From positions 59,135 through 93,657 of the forward strand of contig QZLH01000415.1 of assembly GCA_003833135.1 (NCBI GenBank): 34,523 bases of DNA. The letters are read 5' to 3'. The notes below the pieces were generated by a model, which was not told the DNA's origin, did not search any database, and saw only the letters and a program-made list of their open reading frames with translations. This stretch comes from Oehlia diaphana (taxonomy: Eukaryota; Glomeromycota; Glomeromycetes; Glomerales; Glomeraceae). A program made the translations under genes and the position numbers. Within the stretch, counting starts at the first letter, position 1; each line of letters begins with the position of its first letter. Shown in pieces: positions 25,984-34,523 of this stretch.

Positions 25984-28211
25984 ATGAATGGCAAAGATCC
26001 AACTCCAAAATTAAAATCTAGTCCAATCCCGATTTTATTTATTTCTTTTAATGAGAAGGATAATAAATGTCTTAATTGTAAAGGAGAATATATTTGAACG
26101 CCTTTTGTTCGCAAAAATATTGTAAAAGATGTTTGTCTCTTTACATCACTGATATTAATAATAATAGTGACGTGTACTTGGACGTATATTTATTAGGATG
26201 TAATAAACATAAAATAATTGGGATAACAAATATTGAAGAATGCTGTAGAAACTGTTTGAAAATTTTATATTTTAAACAAATACCCGCAAGTTATTTTTGT
26301 TATAATGCATCCGATTATGGTTCATACAATGTAATTGAAAGGGAAAAATATTGTAAATTATGTGAAAAATCGTTATATCAAGGAACAAATCATAATATTG
26401 CGAAAGAATTCAAATTGTGTTCGAATTGTTATTTGATTTCTTCTGGATGGATCGAATCAACTTTGACTAAAAATCTCATTCCAATTATTTATTTACCATG
26501 GTGGAATAATATATCTTATTGTGAAACTTGTTATTCAAAATTAATTTTTACATCAAAATGTCAAAAGCATTGTATGAATTGTCTTATATTTTATATTGGA
26601 TGTAGATACTGTTTAACAACAAATCTTATTTTTGGATTTACAAATCAATCTCAATGTAAAAAATGTGAAAGAATATCATTTATTACTTTTGATGTAACAA
26701 ATATTAGCAGTGGGAATAGTTGTTTAGATGATTTTCTTTTTAATTCAAGGCACAGTAATTTAAAATTAGAAGAGTTTCCAAAAAAAATAAAAAATATTGA
26801 CAAATATTTCCTTCCTATTTCAGTATGTGATCCTATTTACCAAAACTATAGAAATAGCTGTAATAAAGCAGAAAATTATTGGAATGGATACCATATTCCC
26901 AATTTACAGATGTAAAAGAAATAGCAAGGGGAGGTTTTTGTATTATATACCAAGCAACTTGGCTAAATGATCCAATATATGATGATGGTAATATTTATAG
27001 TATGAAGAGGAATAAGGAAAATAGGAGAAATGAAAGTGTCATTTTAAAAAGATTTAAAAGTTCTGAAAATTTGAGCAAATATTTTTTAAATGAGGTAAAT
27101 ATTTTTATACTTTTTATTTGATTATATTCTAAATTAATATAATTTTTAATTTGAAATTTAATAGTTAAAATCGAATTATTATTGTAGTAAAATTAATCTC
27201 ATATTATAAGAACTTATGGTTTTACAAAAGATCCTGAATTTGAAGATTATAATGCAATAGAGATTTACATAATTACTTACAAAAGGGATTTACTAAAATT
27301 ACATGGAATAATAAATTACAAACTTTATGGCAAATTTCAGAAGGGTATTTATATTAAAATATATTATATAAATGATTAATTTATGTATGATACTAATTTT
27401 ATTATTATTATTATTTTTAGACTTGAGACTATTCATAATGCAGAATTTATAGCGGAAATATACTTCTTACTTCATCATATTACCTTCATAGATGGCAAAT
27501 CGGAGATTTGGGATTATCACAATCTGCAAATAATACATCATCAAATAATGAGTAATACCTTATGTTGTGCCAGAAATATTTAAAGGATCAGCATTTTCCA
27601 AGGAATCTGATATTTATAGTATGGGTATGATTATGTGGGAATTTACAACAGGTTGTAAGCCTTTTTCTAATTTTGAGCATGATATTCGACTTATTTATAA
27701 AATTCTTGATGGGCTACGACCTAATATTACAGAAGATACGCCAGAAAATTATGCTAATTTAATGAAAAGTTGTTGGGATTCTGATCCCCAAAAAAGACCT
27801 TCTATAGCAGAAATTTGTCTGATTTTTAGAGACTGGTATTTGGGAGGAAATGGAGTACAATCTATAGTTTCGCGTGCAAGAATTCTAAGAATGTGGTTTG
27901 TGATTTTGGCCAAGCCGAAGAAAAAAGAATAGAATTAATAAATTCACAGAAACTTGGTCCTGAATTCGTCGAAAGAACTCACTCAAAAGCTATTTATACA
28001 AGTAGATCATTAAATGTTTATATTTCAAAGATTATATCTATTGATTTTTCTTCATTAGTTTCATTTGAAAATTCTGATAATAAACAAGGTACTGTACGTG
28101 AAATATTGTCATAAAAGAGAATTATTCAATATTCTTTATAAATCCATTAAATTGTTTTTGGCTATATATCAAAAGAACTGGAGTTTGATATAGAATTATA
28201 GATATTTCGGA
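25984..28211 (+). pseudogene. Cys-rich + TKL kinase, multiply disrupted paralogue
   Basis: This follows the intact gene at 30047-32284 almost throughout. It opens MNGKDPTPKLKSSPIPILFI and reaches a TGA at 26095 after 37 codons, where about 4 nt have been lost relative to the paralogue. The Cys-rich part resumes in another frame (CSQKYCKRC, CKLCEKSLYQG, CMNCLIFYIGCRYC). The frame shifts again near 26880 before LEWIPYSQF and IARGGFCIIYQATW. Exon 2 (from 27165) has stops and lacks the hinge MEYALGG. Exon 3 (from 27421) has lost the HRD catalytic loop by a deletion near 27452. The activation-segment end reads VVPEIFKG instead of IAPEIFKG. There is another frame change near 27840-27935. The acceptor for the last exon reads TTGG instead of TTAG at 28158-28161. 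At least five independent lesions show a dead gene. Confidence 0.88.
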
Positions 28212-29995
28212 ATAGCGGAAATAAATAAATTGACTATAAAGGTATTTAAGTTTTTATTTCGCCTAATTTAAGTTTATAGCTCGAATTCTTTACATAATAT
28301 CCAAAATTCAAATTCAAATACGTTTTATATTAGTAAACCCTTAAATACTGACAATAGTATTATAATTTGTTTAATATTATTTAAGTATACTTTTATATTT
28401 TTATTATTTTAGTAGAAAACTTATGATACTGGGAAATTTTTTATTTTGTCTCAATATCTGAATTGGGAATGGATTGTCTATTTAAGCATTCATTACTATT
28501 ATTATTTTTTATATCGGGGTGTATAGTTCCTATTATAATTATTAATGGGTACTTTAACTTTTTAATTTATCTTAGATTATTATTTTTATTATTGGCGTTT
28601 CGTATATTTATTATTTATTAAAGTATTATTTATTCTTCTATTTTTTTCTGACATGCTATCATGATAAATATTTTTTAGAAATATAAATTAACAAATAATA
28701 ATGTTTACTGCAGAATTATTCCTTTATTCTCTAATATTATCCATAATAATTCGAAATTCACTCTACTAACTGAAGGAATATATTTCTCGTTTTCAATAAC
28801 CTTAATATTTATAAAAAAAGATATTTATAAAGAAATTTCGTGAATTACAATCGAAAACATACAGTATATTCATTGTATAGTAGAATGATTGTGATTCATT
28901 TAAGAAGTTTAATATTATAAGTTATTAACTTTTAATAATTAATTTTTGTACTGTGGCGGAGTATCTATTGCTCGTAGTAAAACGTAATACCTGCCTGCGC
29001 AGTTCGGCTTGCAAGTTGTAACATAAACTTCTGTAACAGTTTAGTTAAAAGCGTGAGCGACGGTTAATAGTATGAAAAGTTTAATAGGTCAAATATTGCA
29101 TTTTTATTATTGTATAATTTAAGTATAAATTTAAGAGCAATTTTTTTATACAAAAGAATAGAATATACAGAGTTGTCAAATAAATTACATATTTAACATT
29201 TAAAAATGTAAATTAATATTCATCTAATTAATTCATTGTAATTATTAAATAACACGATTAGTTCAGATCAATGCAAAATATAAAATATGTCGTGAACGTG
29301 ATTATCCAAGAGAAAGGAATCATTCAAACCAGATAACATGAAGTCCCTAAAATAAGCACCTTTTTTTGCACGAAATGCCAGCCGAGCTCGTCATAATTCT
29401 GGTAAGGATGCTTATTTTCAAAATTTTCAAATTTTATATATCATCATTATATTTTAACCAATAAAATATGGCAACGTAAATTATCTCTATGATGCATGAC
29501 AATTCGGTTAACAATCAAAATTCGTTAGTGCTACTAATTTTTTATTGGCAATATTTTTACGCCTAATAACCTTTTAACACATGAAATTGAAAAATCCACG
29601 CAATGATGATCCATAACTAATATAATTCTTCGTGACCGTAACTACGTATCGATTATCGATTATAAGAAAAGAATTAAATTTTAATATTTAATTAGCGTTG
29701 TGTGGACACATTCTAACGGTTCCCGTTTCCTAGTGGTAAAGTCTTATAAGAAGTTGACATCAATGTCACTTTTGAGAATAGAAAGTGAGATTTCGTTATC
29801 AGTTATTATAAGATCTTAATAATTGCGTCAATCTAGTTGATCATATGAATTTCCACTAAATAGGTAACAATTAGTTATTACGTTATGCATTTGCCCTTCG
29901 ATAGAGACTTTCAAATATTAAAATTCCATGAGAGAAATCTAGATATGATATACTAACAGTATCACAACAGAAAGTTCTATCTTTCAGATTGAATG
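28212..29995. other. Spacer between kinase paralogues
   Basis: It is AT-rich and without a supported gene. It contains the short terminal-inverted-repeat-like block at 29344-29418 and some GC-richer patches (about 28950-29060) with no convincing translation or tRNA fold. Confidence 0.5.
29344..29418. repeat. Small inverted-repeat element, MITE-like remnant
   Basis: AAAATAAGCA at 29349-29358 and its exact complement TGCTTATTTT at 29409-29418 bracket 50 bp of GC-richer sequence containing GCCAGCCGAGCTCG. Extending inward the ends stay alike (CC / GG with one mismatch). The contrast in composition with the flanks suggests an inserted, internally deleted DNA transposon. No target-site duplication could be established. 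Confidence 0.45.
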
Positions 29996-30003
29996 TATAA
30001 ATA
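29996..30003 (+). promoter_or_regulatory. TATA box of the Cys-rich kinase gene
   Basis: TATAAATA lies 44-51 bp upstream of the start codon at 30047, implying a very short 5' leader. Confidence 0.55.
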
Positions 30004-30046
30004 CAGTATAGGTACGTTAAATTCCAACTTGGCAACACAATAAAAA

Positions 30047-32284
30047 ATGGAACTTGTGAATGTAAATGATAACTCTTTCGATCCAACGCCGAAATTAAAA
30101 TCTAGCCCAATACCGATTTTGTTTGTTTCTTTTAATGAGAAGGATGATAACTGCTTTCATTGTGGAGAAAAATACGTTGAAGTGCTTTTTTGTAGGAAAA
30201 AATATTGCAAAAAATGTTTTTCTCACTATATCACTTATATAGATGACATTAATATATACCTGGATGTATATTTTACAATGAGTGAACATGAAACAAGTAA
30301 CTTAAAAAAATCACAAAATATTCAAGAATATTGTAGAAATTTCTTAGATATTTTATGCTTTAAACAAATACCCACAGGGCTATCAGGGTTTCTTATTGAT
30401 TATGATTTCGATTTCTATTATGGTTCATCCAACAATAAGTTGTATATTAACTTAATTGAAAGCGTAAATTATTGTAAACTGTGTAAGAAATCATTATATC
30501 AAGGAACGGATACAGTTGTTATGCACAGTTTCAAATTGTGTTCAGATTGTTATCTAATTTCTTTCGAATGGATAGAATCAACCTTGACTAAAGATCCAAT
30601 TCCAATTACTTATTTGCCATGGTGGGATAATACGTATCGTTGCGGGGTTTGTAGTTCAAAATTGAAAATTACATCAGAATGTCAAAAATATTGCACAATG
30701 TGTCTTATAGTTTATACTGGATGTAGATATTGTTTAACAACAACCATTATTTTTGGATTAACAAATCAATCTAAATGTAAAAAATGCAACAGAGTATCGT
30801 CTATTATTTTGGATATCACATGTATTAATACCGGGAATAGTTATTTAGATGATTTTATTCTTAGTTTAAGGCTTGACATTTCCAATAATTTAAAAATAGC
30901 CGAGTTTACTAACAGCATAACAAATTTTAACAAGTATTTCCTTCCAATTACAATATATATTCCTGTTCAGAAGCTTGATGAAATATTTAAAAATAGGCAT
31001 TTAGAATGGATACCATATTCTCAATTTGCAAATGTAAAAGAAATAGCAGAAGGAGGATTTAGTATTATATATCAAGCAACTTGGCTAGGTGGGAAAATTG
31101 TTATTTTAAAAAGATTTAAAAATTCTAAAAATATTAGCAAATATTTTTTGAATGAAGTAAATATTTTCATGCTTATACTTTCTATTCGATGTTTTTATAG
31201 ATAATCTAATTTTTTAATTTGAAATTTATAGTTAAAATCAAATTATCATTGTAGTCATCCTTCTATTATTGAAACTTATGGTTTTACAAAAGATCCTGAA
31301 TTAGATGATTATATGTTAGTTATGGAATATGCGTTAGGAGGAGATTTACATAATTACTTACAAAGGAAATTTACAGATATTAAATGGATTAAAAAACTAG
31401 ATATTTTACGTCAAATTTCAAAAGGGTATTTATTGTACACTTTAAATATATTTATAAATTAACAGTTATAATACTAATTTATTACTTTATTATTTTAGAC
31501 TTTGGGATATTCATAAAACAAATTTTATACATCGAGATTTCCATAGTGGAAATATATTATGTGGTAATGAATGGAAAATTGGAGATCTAGGATTATCACA
31601 AGCAATAAATAGTAAATCATCAAATAATGAAATATATGGAGTAATACCTTATATAGCACCGGAAATATTTAAAGGATCAGCATTTTCCAAGGAATCTGAT
31701 ATTTATAGTATGGGTATGATTATGTGGGAATTTACAACAGGCTGTAAGCCTTTTACTAATTTTGAACATGATATTCACCTTATTTATAAAATTATTGATG
31801 GGTTACGGCCTAAAATTACAGAAGATACACCTGAATGTTATGCTTGTTTAATGAAAAGTTGCTGGGATCCTAACCCCCAAAAAAGACCTTCTATAGTAGA
31901 AATTTATCAGACTTTTGAAGATTGGCGTAATGATAGCGTAAATAGAGTACAGTTTCATCTAGCTGAAATAAAAAGAGTAGAGTTAATGAATTCAAAGAAA
32001 CTTGGTCCCAAATTTACTGAAAAACATTCAAAAGCTATTTATACAAGTAGATCATTAAGCGTTTACATTTCAAAGATTTCATCTATCAATTTATCAATAA
32101 ATTCATTTGATAATAAACAAGGTACATTTTCGTAAAGTTTACAATTATTTAAATATTTTTGATAAATCCATTAAATTTTTTTTTAGATTACGTATCAAAA
32201 GATCAAGAGCTTGATATAGATATAGATATTGAAAGGTGTTTTAAAGTTATCCAAAAATTGTATTTTTTAGCTCATCTTTGCTAA
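30047..32284 (+). CDS. Cys-rich (zinc-ribbon-like) N-terminus + TKL protein kinase
   Basis: Exons 30047-31156, 31232-31425, 31499-32121 and 32187-32284 give 674 residues. If the last intron is retained, translation ends at 32135. Residues about 35-270 carry repeated Cys pairs (CFHCGEKY, CRKKYCKKC, CKLCKKSLYQG, CSDCY, CGVCSSKL, CQKYCTMC, CKKC), a likely metal-binding region. The kinase starts at LEWIPYSQF, with EIAEGGFSIIYQA as Gly-rich loop, VILKRF as the Lys strand, VMEYALGGDL hinge, IHRDFHSGNIL catalytic loop, DLG in place of DFG (Asp kept), IAPEIFKG and SDIYSMGMIMWEF. All catalytic residues are present, so it is predicted active, probably a Ser/Thr or dual-specificity TKL-type signalling kinase. 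The C-terminus has the KAIYTSRSLSVYISK and SKDQELDIDID tail of this fungal family. An Asn/Ser-rich open stretch at 32280-32390 may be a further exon or an old C-terminus. A broken paralogue lies 4 kb upstream in the same direction. Confidence 0.9.
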
Positions 32285-33077
32285 TATTAACTACATGGCA
32301 AATGAATTTTATACTAGTAATTCTTCAAGTGAATTTATAAATTCTTCAAGAAACGAATTAAATATTAAAACTTTTGATAGTAATAATGGTAAATATTATA
32401 ATTTGAATTTAATATTACCTATTGGTTATATTAATTTTTATTTATTTATTTATTTTAATAGGAAAACGTGTTAAAATTTAAAACAATTGATATTTAAATT
32501 AGAAAATTTATTTATACTACGGTTTCTATACATATAGATCAGTATATAGAACATTAGTTTCCGTGAAATAACTATTAAATATGGGTGAATTGACAATAAT
32601 TAACTATATTAACTATTTTTTTTTTTTTTTTGTTAAGTGAAATGTTAAATGCGTTATATCTGATTTACCTTCGATTACAATTTACTATTTTTTTCATATA
32701 TTGTTAAATTTATATTATATAATAAAGGAGTATATAGTATTTAGTTACGGTATTATATTATATGATAGGTAAGGTACGATTGATAAGATATAGGTACGAT
32801 ACAAAATTATGCTAATCATACTGATCATACTGATATACAATGGAAAATTTCAAACCTCTAGGTATTGTTAATCATATTTATCAAATAATACCTGTACTCT
32901 TAGCTCTTATTTGATTTGTGAAACATTTCTGCAGATGTAGTACCAAAAATGATCAGATTTATTAAATCTCGATAATGATTTTGCTGATTTAAACTTTTTC
33001 TTCTTCCTTCGTCCTTAATTTTTTCCCAACTTATTAACCTTATTATTTTTTATCATTTTTTCTTAATTTTTAATAAA
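32285..33077. other. Spacer with repeat motifs and pyrimidine-rich promoter
   Basis: An open Asn/Ser-rich stretch (NINYMANEFYTSNSS, about 32286-32390, followed by GTAAAT) looks like residual kinase C-terminus. Positions 32744-32830 hold GTTACGGTAT, two GGTACGAT copies and a tandem ATCATACTG. Positions about 32996-33060 are a C/T-rich tract just before the next start, a typical fungal core promoter. Confidence 0.45.
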
Positions 33078-34504
33078 ATGTCTACACCATATGAATATAT
33101 TGAATATATAAATTTAGATGAATATGATGAGCCATTGAACTTTGATCCATTTGTAAGTTTAATTAATATTAAATTAAAAAAAATTGTAATAGATGTAAAT
33201 AATAAATACATTTTTATTTAGACAGCCGAAATCAACTTAGATGCAGAAGATGATACAGAATCCGAAATAGCAGTATTTACAAGGGATACTAAAATCAAAG
33301 ATGTAAGACACTCTCTAGTTCCCATTGAATATCCAGAAACATCAGAAGAAGGAGTTGCGTATATTTATCACATTGAAAACTGGGAGGATCCTAAGGCAGC
33401 ATTTCGGGATGTAAGTAATTTTTAATATAAAGATGTTTTACCAAAAATTAACACTTTTTTTTAAAAAAACTAGATCCAATACTCACTCTGTGATGGCAGC
33501 GGTGGTTCTCCTAATGTTGGATGTCCATTTTTTGGTAGTAATTCTTTACTATCTGCATAATTATATAATAAATAATCTAATACCTATTTTATTTTTTATA
33601 TTTAGGGGATGGAAACATGATGAGTGCATCTATAAAAGAATAAAAATACATCAACAAACAGGCATTCCTATGTCTAGTAAAGATAAAAGTGACTTTGGTA
33701 AAAAAATGCAAGCTAATAAAAGATCAGGTAAAGTAATAAACTTTATGATTTGATTGCTATTTATGATGGGTATTATCATGTTTTAATGTTATAAAAAAAA
33801 TAGTTAGAAAACTATCCAAAAGAACAACCAGTAAAGGAAAGCAACGCGCTTCAAAAAAGGCAAAGATTGATTATGATGATGACGACACTGAAATGGAAAT
33901 TGAAGAGCGCAAGATCGCATTAGAAGAGAGGAAAATGCAACTCAAACAGAATGAAATTGATCTAAAATTAAAAGAGTTGCAGATTAAAAAGTTGGAAATG
34001 GAATTAAATAATAATTAATGAAATATGCTATTATTACTTTGCTAAAAATATTATTACTTTGCCAAAAATTTGTATAAGATTTAATATGTATAATATAATA
34101 TGTAGAGCTTTTTTTTAAAAAAAAATATTTCAAATTTCAATATGCTACAGTTGAATTATTAAAATCAAAATAATTAATGTAACAATATATTGTAAAATAA
34201 ATGTAAATAAAAATAATTAATACATAAATTAGCAACTGTTTATACTAATCGAAATCTTTTTTATTAATTTTTACATAGATTTTAATTTCATTTTTCCTTT
34301 TAGACTTTTCAACATGTTTATTTTTTGGCAAGATTATTGTATTACTGCGAATTACAATATTTACAATACAGGTACGATATTTGTATGGCAGTTTGTACCG
34401 TACCTGTAACTTTGGATGTATTAATATTATACAACCAAAGGTGTAAGTACAGTATGATGCACAAATGGATCTTCATACCGGTAAAAAAATGATCATACCG
34501 TAAC
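32744..34504. repeat. 10-bp inverted repeat flanking the last gene
   Basis: GTTACGGTAT at 32744-32753 and its complement ATACCGTAAC at 34495-34504 bracket the gene at 33078-34018. Both ends are followed inward by related GGTA-rich sequence (GGTACGAT on the left; GGTACGATAT, GTACCGTACC and CATACCGG on the right). No target-site duplication is evident in the adjacent bases. It may be a transposon-like unit of about 1.76 kb, or two members of a dispersed GGTAC-type repeat family. Confidence 0.35.
33078..34018 (+). CDS. Acidic Cys-motif + coiled-coil protein of fungal lineage-type family; possibly frameshifted
   Basis: The exons read 33078-33152, 33222-33410, 33474-33534, 33606-33727 and 33804-34018. 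The start MSTPYEYIEYINLDEYDEPL is acidic, with a GTAAGT donor in phase. Exon 2 ends HIENWEDPKAAFRD, exon 3 reads IQYSLCDGSGGSPNVGCPFF, exon 4 GWKHDECIYKRIKIHQQTGI, and exon 5 a basic stretch then a Glu/Lys coiled coil (EIEERKIALEERK, LKELQIKKLEMELNNN). The Cys-bearing middle resembles the zinc-binding segments of lineage-expanded, often transposon-linked proteins in these fungi, but I cannot name the family. The exon 3 donor (GTAGTA, phase 1) does not match the phase needed by exon 4, so either the gene is frameshifted or an unusual splice is used. Retention of this intron would stop translation at 33558-33560 after 116 residues. Confidence 0.65.
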
Positions 34505-34523
34505 AGAGTCAATCGATGATACC
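34019..34523. other. 3' flank with poly(A) signals and GGTAC palindromes
   Basis: AATAAA-type signals occur near 34195-34210, after the last gene. A 9-bp-arm hairpin (ACAGGTACG at 34368-34376 / CGTACCTGT at 34399-34407) and further TACCGG/TACCG motifs lie near the end of the window. Confidence 0.55.

Noticed and set aside
25584..26114. Minus-strand frames suggesting small membrane proteins.
   Set aside because: The first is AT-driven Ile/Phe-rich translation; the second is antisense to the kinase pseudogene start. Neither has a supporting exon or motif.
29715..29790. A possible tRNA, from CCTAGTGGTAAAG and a nearby short stem.
   Set aside because: There is no T-arm box, no acceptor-stem pairing and no workable anticodon loop; only a D-loop-like string matches.

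Overview
The window is eukaryotic nuclear DNA, AT-rich (roughly 70-75% A+T by eye), with many short GT-AG introns of about 60-90 bp, long poly(A)/poly(T) tracts and large gene-poor spacers. The family content points to an arbuscular mycorrhizal fungus (Glomeromycotina, Rhizophagus-like): tyrosine-kinase-like (TKL) kinases with Cys-rich leaders, a kinase-like protein with Sel1 repeats, an F-box/LRR protein, Helitron debris and a lineage-type Zn/coiled-coil protein. This assignment is inference from gene families and base composition; no database search was possible. I rebuilt the spliced genes by hand from reading frame, splice sites and family motifs.

Layout. (1) Positions 1-6.5 kb are a TE/repeat-rich spacer with no intact gene. 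It holds a degenerate ~79-bp tandem repeat, a triplicated ~230-bp repeat with one inverted copy, a decayed minus-strand coding relic resembling a NYN-type ribonuclease domain, a three-unit ~120-bp repeat in which every unit carries a hairpin, and a 47-codon Helitron Rep fragment. (2) 6.5-7.0 kb is a small two-exon gene with a mitochondrial-type leader (+). (3) 7.5-10.0 kb is a five-exon gene (-) for a helical-bundle + pseudokinase + Sel1-repeat protein whose order of parts recalls animal MLKL. (4) 10.8-17.1 kb is a complete 20-exon ABCC/MRP full transporter (+), divergent from the pseudokinase gene. (5) 17.6-19.7 kb is an F-box/LRR protein (-). (6) 20.2-22.9 kb is cytoplasmic dynein intermediate chain (-), 11 exons and intact. 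(7) 24.1-24.4 kb is a possible small Pro-repeat protein (-). (8) 26.0-28.2 and 30.0-32.3 kb are two head-to-tail paralogues of a Cys-rich + TKL kinase; the first is a multiply broken pseudogene, the second looks intact and catalytically competent. (9) 33.1-34.0 kb is an acidic/Cys/coiled-coil protein gene with an apparent frame problem, flanked by a 10-bp inverted repeat.

Two kinds of gene sit together. Single-copy housekeeping genes (dynein intermediate chain, ABCC transporter) have intact frames and consensus introns. Expanded lineage-type families (kinases, F-box/LRR, the Cys/coiled-coil protein) show duplication, decay and repeat association. The most interesting item is the MLKL-like architecture at 7.5-10 kb: it has lost the DFG aspartate and the alpha-C glutamate but kept the rest of the kinase fold.
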